64,000 nucleotides of DNA from Pontibacillus sp. HMF3514 (GCF_009858175.1 NZ_CP047393.1:1302001-1366000), one strand, 5' to 3'; numbered from the stretch's first letter, positions 9,966 through 18,835 are shown. The notes: generated from the letters alone by a model not told the origin. Numbers and translations: made by a program.

Positions 9966-12756
9966 TCCTCTATGGTTGCTGACCCTTATCCCAATGGTTC
10001 TTGTGCTGGTTTTGTATGCACGGGGGCTAACTGCGATAAGAGGTAGCAGAAAAATACTATTGATGGTTTTACGAACCCTCGTGTTTACGCTTATTATTTT
10101 AGCCTTGGCTGGAGTACAAATTCTTTCTCCCATTAAGCACATGGCTACTGCTTTTGTAGTCGATCGATCTCATAGTATGCAAGATCAGGAGAATGAAGCT
10201 TTGCAACAGGTACAGGAAGCGGTTAAGGGAAAAGCTCCAGAAGATGAAGTTGGGGTGATTTCAACCGGGGCTAAAGCTCAAGTAGAGATTCCTTTAACGA
10301 ATTCGGAGGATGCCGTACAGTCTTTCCAAACCGATATCAATACGTCCTACACGAACCTAGGTGCAGGTCTCCAGTTAGGAGGGAGTCTTTTTTCTGGGGA
10401 TGCCAAGGGACGCGTTGTGTTGCTAACGGATGGAAATGAGAATGTTGGGGATGCAGTCAGACAGGCAGGCTACTTGAAGCGCCAAGGATATGTAGTCGAT
10501 GTCTTTCCTTATTCAACGACATTTCAACAAGACGTGGCGATTGATTCGTTTGACGTACCAGAAAGTATCTATTTAGGTGAACAAGCTTCCTTGTCTTTAA
10601 GCATTCAAAGTAGCATTGATACAACGAGTACCGTGCGTGTACAGCAAAATGGGGAGCTGATTTTAGATCAGGAAGTGAACTTGAGCGCAGGGATGAATCA
10701 GTTATCCTTTGAACACCTCGTCACCGAAGACGGCTTCCACACCTTTCAAGCTGAAATCGTGGCGGAGGGTGATCAAGTTTTAGAGAATAATAAACTCTCT
10801 GCTTTTGCTGAAACGAAAGGTATTCCCCGCGTGTTGGTTGTGGAAGCTAAAGATGAAGCGGCTGTGAATCTTGAAGAATCGTTAAATTCATCAGCTGTTC
10901 AAGCGGAGCGAATTCCTGTCGAGCTTCTACCGACTCAATTAAGTACCTTTTTACAGTATGATTCGATTGTGATGAGTAACGTTTCTGCTCATACGATGAC
11001 GGAGAGTCAGATGAACCTGATTCATAAAGCGGTACAAGATTTTGGAGTAGGTTTTGTCATGACAGGTGGCGACCAATCCTATGGTGTTGGAGGCTATTTT
11101 AAGACGCCAATTGAACGATTGCTTCCAGTGGATATGGACATCAAAGGGAAGAAAGAGTTGCCGTCTCTTGGGCTATCGATTGTAGTAGACAAGTCCGGAA
11201 GTATGGGCGGTAATAAAATGGCTCTGGCGCGAGAAGCTGCCGTACGATCGATAGAACTTTTGCGTGAAAAGGACACACTTGGTGTCATTGCGTTTGATTC
11301 GACGCCTTGGCAAATCGTCGAGACTGGACCTATTGGGGATAAAAAAGCGGTTATCCAAAAGGTTCGATCGATCATGCCAAGTGGTGGGACAGATATTTTC
11401 ACACCAACTGCACAAGCCTTTTCCCAATTGGGACCAATGGAGCTGAAGCGAAAACATATTATTCTCTTAACAGACGGGCAATCAGCGGCATCTATGAACT
11501 ATCGCCAAATGATTCAAGATGGGAAAGAAAATGGTGTGACGTTGTCGACTGTAGCGATTGGAACAGGGGCTGATGGACCTCTGTTAGATGAGATGGCCCA
11601 AATTGGAGATGGTCGTTTTTATCAAGTTCAAAATGCGACCAAAATTCCGACCATTCTATCGCGTGAAACAGCCCTGATTACACGTACGTACATTGAAGAT
11701 GATCCGTTTTATCCAAAGCTCGTTCGTGGATATGAGTGGGCTCCTTATTTTGAAAATGGCGTACCGAGAATGAATGCTTACATTGCTACATCACCTAAAG
11801 GGCGAGCTCAACAGGTACTGGTTAGTGAGAAAGATTATCCAGTGTTGAGCCGCTGGCAGTATGGGCTGGGGAAAACCGTAGCATGGACATCTGATTTAGC
11901 GGGTAAGTGGGCTGGAGAATGGCCTAAATGGGGGAATTGGTCACCATTATGGAATGATATCGTCACATGGACGTTTCCTCAGTATGAGAGTGATGCTTAT
12001 GAGGTCACAAAGCAGGTTGAAGGAAATGAAATCACGCTCAACGTAAAAGCTGCTGACGAAGGTGCTTCTATACTGGAAGGAAGCTTGGTTAATGAAGCGG
12101 GAGAAGAAGTGGATCTAGATCTTCAAGCAAAAGCTCCTGGTGTCTATGAAGGAACCTTCCAAGCTGATGGAGCAGGTGTGTACTTTTTAAATCTGACAGA
12201 ACAAGAAGACGGTGAACCCGTTGGCTCCTTTAAAACAGGCGTGGTTGTTCCATATTCAGAAGAGTACTCGTTTGAACCAACGAACGATAAGCTCATTGGT
12301 GAAATAGCAGAAGCTGGTGGAGGAAAGGTGCTAGAGAACATGAACGGCGTCTTTTCTACTAGAGGATTGGGACCTCGCTATGAAAAGCAGGATCTGTTTT
12401 ATCTACTTTTAGCTTTAGCGTTGATTTTGTTCATGCTTGATGTTGCTATTAGACGCTTCCATGTGAACTTGGCGTTTGTAGGGAAGCTGCGTACTTCTTC
12501 TGAGCAGAAAAAGAAGAGGGAGAAGCAGGTAACAGAGAAGAGGAGCTCTCAATTAAGTCAGTTGAAGAGTGCTTCGACGAAGTGGACGCAAGGGTCTTCT
12601 TCTAGTGAAACGAAGAGAGAGAAGAAGTCTTTTATTCAAGAGAAGCCGGACTTAAATCAAAAGCCACCTAAGAAAGAGAAGCAGAAAGAATCTTCTGGTG
12701 GTGAAACGAGAGAAGAGCGGATGAATCGTTTGCTTAATGCGAAAAAGCGGAAGTAG
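9946..12756 (+). CDS. Large membrane protein with two VWA domains and GATase-like domain
   Basis: The GTG start at 9946 lies inside the end of the previous gene behind GGGAGGTG. The 936-residue product has two N-terminal membrane helices, a first VWA domain (AFVVDRSHSM, near 68), a GATase1-like segment (about 300-400) and a second VWA domain with a complete metal site (LSIVVDKSGSMGG, near 410). One membrane helix lies near 820. A very basic Lys/Ser-rich cytoplasmic tail of about 100 residues ends it. It is the last gene of the operon. The tandem VWA plus GATase plan matches large MoxR-associated proteins; the long charged tail is less usual. Confidence 0.9.
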   Translation: MVFQVDNPLWLLTLIPMVLVLVLYARGLTAIRGSRKILLMVLRTLVFTLIILALAGVQILSPIKHMATAFVVDRSHSMQDQENEALQQVQEAVKGKAPEDEVGVISTGAKAQVEIPLTNSEDAVQSFQTDINTSYTNLGAGLQLGGSLFSGDAKGRVVLLTDGNENVGDAVRQAGYLKRQGYVVDVFPYSTTFQQDVAIDSFDVPESIYLGEQASLSLSIQSSIDTTSTVRVQQNGELILDQEVNLSAGMNQLSFEHLVTEDGFHTFQAEIVAEGDQVLENNKLSAFAETKGIPRVLVVEAKDEAAVNLEESLNSSAVQAERIPVELLPTQLSTFLQYDSIVMSNVSAHTMTESQMNLIHKAVQDFGVGFVMTGGDQSYGVGGYFKTPIERLLPVDMDIKGKKELPSLGLSIVVDKSGSMGGNKMALAREAAVRSIELLREKDTLGVIAFDSTPWQIVETGPIGDKKAVIQKVRSIMPSGGTDIFTPTAQAFSQLGPMELKRKHIILLTDGQSAASMNYRQMIQDGKENGVTLSTVAIGTGADGPLLDEMAQIGDGRFYQVQNATKIPTILSRETALITRTYIEDDPFYPKLVRGYEWAPYFENGVPRMNAYIATSPKGRAQQVLVSEKDYPVLSRWQYGLGKTVAWTSDLAGKWAGEWPKWGNWSPLWNDIVTWTFPQYESDAYEVTKQVEGNEITLNVKAADEGASILEGSLVNEAGEEVDLDLQAKAPGVYEGTFQADGAGVYFLNLTEQEDGEPVGSFKTGVVVPYSEEYSFEPTNDKLIGEIAEAGGGKVLENMNGVFSTRGLGPRYEKQDLFYLLLALALILFMLDVAIRRFHVNLAFVGKLRTSSEQKKKREKQVTEKRSSQLSQLKSASTKWTQGSSSSETKREKKSFIQEKPDLNQKPPKKEKQKESSGGETREERMNRLLNAKKRK

Positions 12757-12767
12757 TGGGTTGATGG

Positions 12768-12825
12768 AGTAGCTCAGTTTTGGAGTGTGATTATTTTATG
12801 CTTCTTAATTGAGTTGCTTTTTTAT
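12768..12825 (+). terminator. Weak candidate terminator of the MoxR/VWA operon
   Basis: AGTAGCTCA near 12768 can pair, with G-U pairs, with TTGAGTTGCT near 12810, which is followed by six T. The loop is long, so this is only a candidate. Confidence 0.35.
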
Positions 12826-12927
12826 GGATCTATCGACAAGTTGCACAACACCATAATTTACCTTTATGAGCACCTTGAAAAGTTGTTGGATCTGTTGAAC
12901 TCGTGTAGAACGTGGCATCGTCATTGA

Positions 12928-12990
12928 GCGTCACTTTTTTGGATTTTAGCGTCAATATTTTGAGTTTAGGCGTCACTTATTCTTTTTATA
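12928..12990. repeat. Three-unit 21-bp degenerate tandem repeat
   Basis: The head GCGTCA occurs at 12928, 12949 and 12970, exactly 21 bases apart, each followed by a T-rich, divergent body. The array lies between the MoxR/VWA operon and the next small gene. Unit sequence differs from the arrays at 42.0 and 43.8 kb but the period is the same. Confidence 0.7.
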
Positions 12991-13013
12991 AACTTAATGT
13001 AGGGTGATAAATA

Positions 13014-13328
13014 GTGATAAAAGCTTTAAAGTTTCTAACAGTGATCGTTTTGGTCACAATTGGACTGTATTTGTATCCTATTGGAAAGTTGGTATTGACT
13101 GATGCTCAAGTAACTCAATCACTTCTGGTAGATGAGTATTATGTGAAAATATCATCAGATGAGTTTGATTTTAATGTTGTTCGTGATTATTTGAAAAAAG
13201 AAGGTTGGAAAGAAATCAAACATCAGCGTATGGGTGGTTTATATGTGTTTGAAAGAGACGGTAAAATCAAAAGGATTATAAACACGCAGGTTAAGACTAT
13301 TTTCATTGATGGTAAGCTGAATTTGTGA
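13014..13328 (+). CDS. Small single-pass membrane protein, unknown
   Basis: The GTG start at 13014 follows AGGGTGATAA. The 104-residue product has one N-terminal hydrophobic helix (about 7-25) and then a mixed charged domain, presumably outside the membrane, with the stretch YLKKEGWKEIKHQRMGG. I recognise no family. It stands 132 bases before another small anchored protein of similar plan, and the two may be co-transcribed. Function unknown. Confidence 0.65.
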   Translation: MIKALKFLTVIVLVTIGLYLYPIGKLVLTDAQVTQSLLVDEYYVKISSDEFDFNVVRDYLKKEGWKEIKHQRMGGLYVFERDGKIKRIINTQVKTIFIDGKLNL

Positions 13329-13459
13329 ATGAGTAGCTCTAAGACGATAAAAATATTAAGTGTAACTTGATGGAATAATAAAACAGCAGAGAGGAGTAGG
13401 TCTAGAGTTATAAGAGAGATTGCTTATGAAAGGTTAGATTTACATAGGGGTGATCCAGA

Positions 13460-13996
13460 TTGAACAACAAGAGAAATGCGCTTATCTTACTTAGCTTTAT
13501 AACCATCGTACTGACTATTTCTCTACTTAACTATGAAAAGAAGATCTATGGTAACAATAAAGAGTCTATTATTAAATTGATAAATTCAATTGAGGGGTAT
13601 GAGCATTATTCGATTAACATTTTAGAGATTAGGGATTTTGAAGATGTAAGAGTTGTCGCCTTTTTAGCCAATAATAGTCCAGCTTATATGCGTTTGGAAA
13701 AAAACGAAGAGGAAAATTATTATTGGAACAGCATACGAGTCGCGAGAAATGAAGATTTTGAGAATTTTATACCAGATTTGCCTCGTGAAGAACAACCCAG
13801 GTTTATGATTGTAAAAAATCAACAGAGTGACATCGCCAAAATGGAAGTGGATGTAAACAAAGAAAAGGTTCACAAAACCTTTAAAGTAGATCAACCTTCA
13901 GTTAGTTGGCTTGTGTTTCCTAAAACAGATAAATCACATTTCACCTTTCGTAATTACAAGTATTATGACAAGAATGGCGAACCTATAGAAAGGTAA
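13460..13996 (+). CDS. Small membrane-anchored protein, unknown
   Basis: A TTG start at 13460 is supported by GGGGTGATCC seven bases upstream. The 178-residue product has a hydrophobic N-terminal helix (about 7-24) that could be an uncleaved anchor or signal peptide. A soluble domain rich in Tyr, Phe and acidic residues follows. No motif that I recognise is present. A strong bidirectional terminator follows at 14012-14052. Confidence 0.65.
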   Translation: MNNKRNALILLSFITIVLTISLLNYEKKIYGNNKESIIKLINSIEGYEHYSINILEIRDFEDVRVVAFLANNSPAYMRLEKNEEENYYWNSIRVARNEDFENFIPDLPREEQPRFMIVKNQQSDIAKMEVDVNKEKVHKTFKVDQPSVSWLVFPKTDKSHFTFRNYKYYDKNGEPIER

Positions 13997-14011
13997 TAAT
14001 TGTTTCAGTAA

Positions 14012-14052
14012 AAAAGAGTCCAGTATTGCAAAAATGCAAACTGGACTCTTTT
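14012..14052. terminator. Bidirectional terminator
   Basis: AAAAGAGTCCAGT at 14012-14024 pairs perfectly with its complement at 14040-14052, with A and T runs on the two sides. It serves the plus-strand gene ending at 13996 and the minus-strand PAP2 gene ending at 14054. Confidence 0.9.
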
Positions 14053-14053
14053 A

Positions 14054-14746
14054 TTATGCCTGAACCTTATCCTGTTTAACGATATGACTCTTCCCTTGTC
14101 TCATCAAAGTCATTTCTAATGCCAAGATGGAAAGGAATAACCACGAAAATCCAATACCTAAACCAGCAATAACATCTGTTGGATAATGAATGTGGCCAAA
14201 AACACGGCTGATGCTAATCGCTACAATCATAAAGGACGAGACGATGTTGATCGTCCATTTTGCCGTGCTGGAGAGGTTGCTCACGAGAACGATATAAATG
14301 ATAAATCCAAAAAAAGCTACCGCACCGGATGTATGGCCGCTTGGAAAGCTTGCTGATGTGCCTCCAAATTCCGTTTCATCAGGACGAGGGCGGTTGTAAA
14401 AGATTTTCAATAGTTTGGTAATGCCACTAACGCCAATCATGTTCACAGCAAAATATGCGGCAAACCATTTGCTATAGGAGGAGAAGAATAAAAAGTATCC
14501 CATCAAGAGAAGTGAAGTAGCGGTAAGAACCGGCACAGACCCGACCTTCGTAACCCAGAGCATGGTTTGTTTCACCCAGTCTGGCATGGCCGTAGCCCAA
14601 TCAAATATGACCTGATCGATATATAAGGTTTTCTCATTCAAAACTTCATTCCCTACGAGAAAATAAAAGGATAGGGTAGATACAGTAAGAAGAATGGTGA
14701 TTATAGCTAGAATCGGAAATGTTTTAGATGTGGATTCTCTAAGCAT
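14054..14746 (-). CDS. PAP2-superfamily membrane phosphatase
   Basis: The 230-residue polytopic protein carries all three PAP2 phosphatase motifs: KIFYNRPRP (KX6RP), FPSGH, and SRVFGHIH (SRX5H) with the catalytic histidine. Such enzymes dephosphorylate undecaprenyl pyrophosphate, phosphatidylglycerophosphate or similar lipids on the outer face of the membrane; which one cannot be told here. I place the start at ATG 14746 because GAGGAGG lies eight bases upstream. An upstream in-frame ATG at 14815 would add 23 residues but has no ribosome-binding site. It is a single gene, divergent from the flotillin gene. Confidence 0.92.
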   Translation of the reverse strand: MLRESTSKTFPILAIITILLTVSTLSFYFLVGNEVLNEKTLYIDQVIFDWATAMPDWVKQTMLWVTKVGSVPVLTATSLLLMGYFLFFSSYSKWFAAYFAVNMIGVSGITKLLKIFYNRPRPDETEFGGTSASFPSGHTSGAVAFFGFIIYIVLVSNLSSTAKWTINIVSSFMIVAISISRVFGHIHYPTDVIAGLGIGFSWLFLSILALEMTLMRQGKSHIVKQDKVQA

Positions 14747-14880
14747 AAAGTGACCTCCTCGGCTTTCTGCAAGTTCTATAGTGGTGATGGTATTCCCATA
14801 TAATTTTGTTATCAAACACCTGAAGGATCGGCTCTAGCTTCATCTGAAAATGGTGGGGGATTAAAATTTTGAAGATTTTA

Positions 14881-14909
14881 TGAAACGTGAAGGGGACTCT
14901 TTCCGTAAA
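14881..14909 (+). promoter_or_regulatory. Sigma-W-type promoter for the flotillin gene
   Basis: TGAAAC at 14881-14886 and CGTA at 14904-14907 are separated by 17 bases. This fits the sigma-W consensus (TGAAAC, 16-17 bases, CGTA). It lies about 145 bases upstream of the flotillin start. In Bacillus subtilis floT is in the sigma-W regulon, which supports the call. Confidence 0.75.
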
Positions 14910-15052
14910 TATTTTATAGGCAAAAACAACAAGGGATCCCTACAAAGCAATTCAAGCAAAATATAGAAAATCCAAAATTTGTATAAATTGTATCGACGTT
15001 TTTGCTTTAAGTTGTTAAAATAAACCATAAATGGGAAAAGGGGGAATCGAGT

Positions 15053-16588
15053 ATGACATCATTTGTCGTGTTTGTTGTGTTAGCCATTTTAGCTGGCTTA
15101 GCACTAATCGGCGGAATTGTTACATTTATTATTTTCCGCATTCGTTACAAAACAGCAAGCTCAAATGAAGCGCTTATTGTAACAGGTCCAAAACTGGGAG
15201 ATCCAGAGAAAGAGAAGAACGTCTTCGAGGATGCGAATGGACGTTCCATGAAAATCATTCGTGGTGGCGGGTATCGCTTACGTATGTTCCAAACTGCAAC
15301 ACCGATTGATTTAACATCCTTCCAGTTACAAGTTAATTCTGAGAAAGCTTACACCAAAGAAGGTATTCCAATCCGTGTTGCAAGTACAGCCGTAATCAGT
15401 ATCGGTAGTGATTTAGAGATCATGGCGAACTTTGCGGAGAAATTCCTAGGTAAGAAACAAAGTGAACGTGAATCGGAATTGAAAGACGTACTTAATGGTC
15501 ATCTTCGTTCAATTATTGCATCACTTCCAATCGAGAAGGTCTATAATGACTTTAAAGAAGTTAATACACAGGTGAAAAACATAGCTGAAGCTGACTTAAA
15601 AGGCATGGGCTTCGAAATTACATCCTTTGCTCTAAATGACGTGGAAGACGTTGATGAAGAGAATGGGTATATCGACGCGTTAGGCCGTCCCCACATTGCT
15701 GAAGTTCAGAAAAAAGCGGACATGGCAGAATCCGATGCGAAGAAAGAAACAAGTATTTATCAAGCGAAAAACGATCAGGAAGCGAAGGACGAAGAAAACC
15801 GTCGCTTAACATCGATCGCAGAGTCTAAGAAAGACAAAGACATTAAAGAAGCTGAGTTCCAAAAAGAAACGAACCGTGCTAAAGCTCAATCCGAGCAAGC
15901 TGGTGAGCTAGAGCGTCAAAAACTAGCTCAGCAGGTTAAGGAAGAAGAGCTTAAAGTTCAATACATTGAAAAGCAACGTGCTGTTGAACTAGAAGAAGAA
16001 GAAAACAAACGCCGTCGTTCTATTGCAGACGCAGAGGCGTACGAATTAACAAAAAGAGCGCAAGCTGAAGCCGACCAAGAGCGTATCAAGGGTGAATCTG
16101 AAGCAGAAGTTATCCGTCAACGCGGTATTGCTGAAGCAGAATCCAAAGAACGCATGGCAAAAGCTATGGAACACTATGGCGAAGCTGCGATTGTGGAAAT
16201 GCTTATCTCCGTATTGCCTGAATACGCTGATAAAGTAGCGAAACCACTATCTCAGATTCAGGATATGAAAGTGATCGACATGGGCGGAAGCGGTTCTCAA
16301 GGTGGAACAGCGAAAGTGGCAAACAGTGTAACGTCTACGATGCTTGGTATCCAAGAGTCACTTAAAGAAACAACAGGTATGGATCTAAAAGCTTTAATTG
16401 AAAGCTTTGTTTCCCGTGGAGCTGTTAATAACTTTGATCTTCATCCAGATGAAGCTCGTGAGAAGCAGCTTCAAGAAACATCTGCATCCCAGGAGACTGA
16501 TGTAGAACGAGAAACTTCTGCTGAAGCGAGCAATGATAAAGCAGAAAGTGCAGAACAACAAAGTGATAGTGAAGAAGAGCAGAACTAA
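15053..16588 (+). CDS. floT: Flotillin-like protein FloT
   Basis: The 511-residue protein matches FloT of Bacillus subtilis in length and plan. An N-terminal membrane helix (about 4-27) is followed by an SPFH/band-7 domain (about 40-220) with NEALIVTGPKLGDP and RGGGYRLRMF. A long coiled coil rich in Glu and Ala (about 215-375, with EAEVIRQRGIAEAE) comes next, and then a C-terminal oligomerisation region. Flotillins organise fluid membrane domains and help the cell-envelope stress response. The acidic Glu/Ser-rich tail (last 40 residues) is an addition. ATG follows AAAGGGGGAATCGAGT. The NfeD-like partner (YuaF), usually just upstream in B. subtilis, is absent here. Confidence 0.95.
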   Translation: MTSFVVFVVLAILAGLALIGGIVTFIIFRIRYKTASSNEALIVTGPKLGDPEKEKNVFEDANGRSMKIIRGGGYRLRMFQTATPIDLTSFQLQVNSEKAYTKEGIPIRVASTAVISIGSDLEIMANFAEKFLGKKQSERESELKDVLNGHLRSIIASLPIEKVYNDFKEVNTQVKNIAEADLKGMGFEITSFALNDVEDVDEENGYIDALGRPHIAEVQKKADMAESDAKKETSIYQAKNDQEAKDEENRRLTSIAESKKDKDIKEAEFQKETNRAKAQSEQAGELERQKLAQQVKEEELKVQYIEKQRAVELEEEENKRRRSIADAEAYELTKRAQAEADQERIKGESEAEVIRQRGIAEAESKERMAKAMEHYGEAAIVEMLISVLPEYADKVAKPLSQIQDMKVIDMGGSGSQGGTAKVANSVTSTMLGIQESLKETTGMDLKALIESFVSRGAVNNFDLHPDEAREKQLQETSASQETDVERETSAEASNDKAESAEQQSDSEEEQN

Positions 16589-16605
16589 TTCACTTCGGTT
16601 TTGAG

Positions 16606-16640
16606 AAGCATGTGAGCCTTCGGGTTTGCATGCTTTTTCT
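16606..16640 (+). terminator. Terminator of floT
   Basis: AAGCATG at 16606-16612 pairs with CATGCTT at 16629-16635, enclosing an inner pairing around a TTCG tetraloop. A T-rich run follows. Confidence 0.8.
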
Positions 16641-16725
16641 ATTTTCTTTTACATAATTGAGGGGGGAGACTTAACCTCTTTCTGGTAAAATTTATGGCAT
16701 AATAATAGGAGGGAGGGGAGTTTTG

Positions 16726-17151
16726 ATGAAACCAATTCAAAAGGCATATGGGTATATCACAAGAGAAAAGAAGGGAAAACCACAAGTTTTAGTGTTCCAA
16801 CTCCCTATACCTGAAGCAGGCATACAAATCCCGAAAGGAACGGTAAAAGAAGGAGAGGCTCCTGAGCAAGCTGTAGTACGAGAAATGAAGGAAGAAACAG
16901 GCTTACATAACTTATCGCTAAAAGGCTTGATTGCTAAAGATATGTGGAAAGCAGATGATGGAGCTTTACATGAACGTTTTTTCTATCACTTTTCTGCCCC
17001 TAATACAAAAGAGGAGTGGAGCTTTAATCCAACTGGTGGAGGAGAAGAGGATGGACTTACTTTCAGGTTCTTTTGGATTTCAGGGGTACATGGTATTCAA
17101 TTAATACGAGGACACGGAGATTATTTAGGGGAAGTATTAGATGAGGAATAG
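16726..17151 (+). CDS. Nudix hydrolase
   Basis: The 141-residue protein has a full Nudix box beginning GTVKEGEAPEQAVVREM and ending EETGL (residues about 38-60), so it should hydrolyse a nucleoside-diphosphate-linked substrate with a metal ion. The substrate is unknown. I choose ATG 16726, behind GGGAGGGGAG, over the adjacent TTG at 16723. It overlaps by 11 bases a second Nudix gene of different sequence, so the two are a translationally coupled pair. Confidence 0.9.
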   Translation: MKPIQKAYGYITREKKGKPQVLVFQLPIPEAGIQIPKGTVKEGEAPEQAVVREMKEETGLHNLSLKGLIAKDMWKADDGALHERFFYHFSAPNTKEEWSFNPTGGGEEDGLTFRFFWISGVHGIQLIRGHGDYLGEVLDEE

Positions 17152-17530
17152 AGGCTCGACCATTATCATAAAAGGATATCAAGTTTGTTTAATTAAGCGC
17201 GTGAAGAATTCTGAAGTGTACTATGTTTTTCCTGGTGGTGGAATTGAGGAAGGAGAGACTCCAAGAGAAGCTGCAAAAAGAGAGGCTTTTGAAGAATTAG
17301 GCGTATATGTGTCTCTTGATAATCTTTTTCGTACTGTTTCATTTCATGGAACGCAATATTTCTATATCGCTGAAATCGTAGGAGGTACTTTTGGCACTGG
17401 TCAAGGAATGGAGTTTACCGAGAATGATAATGGATTATATGAGCCTATGTGGGTGGATATAGCGACTTTATTATCGTTAGATGTTCGCCCGAAAGAAATT
17501 GCACATCAGATTGTATACATGTACAAATAA
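17141..17530 (+). CDS. Nudix hydrolase
   Basis: This second Nudix protein has 129 residues and carries the box GGGIEEGETPREAAKREA followed by FEELGV (about residues 32-55). All metal-binding glutamates are present. Its start at ATG 17141 lies within the end of the preceding Nudix gene. The two proteins share little outside the box, so they are not a recent duplication and may act on different substrates. A terminator follows directly. Confidence 0.9.
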   Translation: MRNRGSTIIIKGYQVCLIKRVKNSEVYYVFPGGGIEEGETPREAAKREAFEELGVYVSLDNLFRTVSFHGTQYFYIAEIVGGTFGTGQGMEFTENDNGLYEPMWVDIATLLSLDVRPKEIAHQIVYMYK

Positions 17531-17566
17531 AAAAGCGCAATCTCAAATAGAGTATTGCGCTTTTTG
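17531..17566. terminator. Bidirectional terminator
   Basis: AAAAGCGCAAT at 17531-17541 pairs with ATTGCGCTTTT at 17554-17564. It lies between the second Nudix gene (plus) and the small membrane protein gene ending at 17567 (minus). Confidence 0.88.
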
Positions 17567-17695
17567 TTATAAAAGGGTCAGGAGGCCTGCGATGACAGCG
17601 AAGATCATGATAAACACGAACACCATAATGCCTTCTTTGGCTGAAAATCGCTTTGCAGTTTCTTTGTTTTTACTATAAAAACGACCTGGTAGCAT
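17567..17695 (-). CDS. 42-residue single-pass membrane protein
   Basis: A short frame starts at ATG 17695, behind an AAGGAGG site seven bases upstream, and encodes 42 residues. The first half is basic (MLPGRFYSKNKETAKRFSAK) and the second half is one hydrophobic helix. It is 26 bases downstream of the NADH dehydrogenase-like gene on the same strand, so it is probably in that operon. In B. subtilis I recall a small gene (yuzG) beside yutJ, and this may be its equivalent, but I cannot confirm homology. Perfect ribosome-binding site and placement before a terminator support it as a real gene. Confidence 0.7.
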   Translation of the reverse strand: MLPGRFYSKNKETAKRFSAKEGIMVFVFIMIFAVIAGLLTLL

Positions 17696-17721
17696 GCTTA
17701 AGACCTCCTTGCTCCGTATCA

Positions 17722-18780
17722 TTAGTTCTGAAACTTATGATACCATAAAACGCCGGTTTTGATGACACGTGGAAGTACCCCTTTTAAAGGATAGTTCAGT
17801 GTCAGACCAAATCCATCGTCTTTTCCAAGTGATCCTAGTGTTCCTTTGATCACAATTTTAGATGGCTTTTTAGGGTCTTTGCCTCTTAAGATGTTTGTTA
17901 AAATGTCTGCAATTTGTTTTCCTTGTTGTTCTGCAAGCTGAGCACTTGGAGGCAAGTAAAGGCTTGCGCAATCTCCTGTTACAAAAATGTTTGGATGCTC
18001 AGGAACTTGGTGATAGTCATTTAGAATAATTCTGCCTGCGTTATCTTTTTCTAAATCAAGCTTGTCCACAACTTTACTAGGCTTGATTCCAGCAGTCCAA
18101 ATGGTAACGTCACTTAATAAGCATGTCCCAGCATTACATAAAATGTTTGGTTCAACATAGTCTACTTTGGATTGATACACGAGTTCAACATCGTGCTCTT
18201 TAAACCATTCGATCGCATGCTCTTGAATCTTTTCAGGGAACGATTTCAGAATGCTGTCTCCACGGTCCAAAAGGCGAATGTTGATGTCAGGTCTGCTTTC
18301 ACGAAGCTCGGATGCCATTTCAACACCACTTAGTCCTCCACCGACAATGGTAGCGGTACCATAATTCTTCATATTGTTCACAGCTTCATAGGTTTGACGG
18401 GTCTTTTTAATCGTTGAAATCTTATGCGTATATTCGCTAGCGCCGTCAATACCGTGGAAGTTGTCTTCAGATCCAAGACCAATAATCAGGTAGTCATAAT
18501 ATACTTTTTCAGTGTGTCGTAAGCTTACGGATTGATGCTCAATGTTAATGTGTAGTATCTCATCTGCAATAAAATGAAGTCGTTCATCTTCAGGAAACGA
18601 TGTGCGTACATCCTTTTCAGCAATCGTTCCAGCTGCAAGTGCATAGAACTCTGTTTTCATGGAATGGTATGGGTTTCGATCAATCAATGTAATCGATGTC
18701 TCTCGATCTGTATTAGAGAGAAGCTGTTGAGCAATTTTTAACCCACCATAACCTCCACCTAATATCACGATGCGGTTCAT
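17722..18780 (-). CDS. NADH dehydrogenase-like FAD protein (YutJ-type)
   Basis: This 352-residue pyridine nucleotide-disulfide oxidoreductase has an N-terminal FAD-binding ILGGGYGGLKIA motif and a central NAD(P)H-binding Rossmann motif (VGGGLSGVEMA, near 150). The later FAD contact is VTGDCASLY (near 270). Length and layout fit type II NADH dehydrogenase relatives such as YutJ of B. subtilis, which is my best guess. Activity as a quinone reductase is inferred, not shown. ATG 18780 follows AGAGGTGATCTT. A CcpA-site-like sequence overlaps the expected -35 region upstream. Confidence 0.88.
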   Translation of the reverse strand: MNRIVILGGGYGGLKIAQQLLSNTDRETSITLIDRNPYHSMKTEFYALAAGTIAEKDVRTSFPEDERLHFIADEILHINIEHQSVSLRHTEKVYYDYLIIGLGSEDNFHGIDGASEYTHKISTIKKTRQTYEAVNNMKNYGTATIVGGGLSGVEMASELRESRPDINIRLLDRGDSILKSFPEKIQEHAIEWFKEHDVELVYQSKVDYVEPNILCNAGTCLLSDVTIWTAGIKPSKVVDKLDLEKDNAGRIILNDYHQVPEHPNIFVTGDCASLYLPPSAQLAEQQGKQIADILTNILRGKDPKKPSKIVIKGTLGSLGKDDGFGLTLNYPLKGVLPRVIKTGVLWYHKFQN

Positions 18781-18835
18781 AAGATCACCTCTATTATGTA
18801 ATATCCCCCCTTATTTTACCACGCAAAACACAAGT

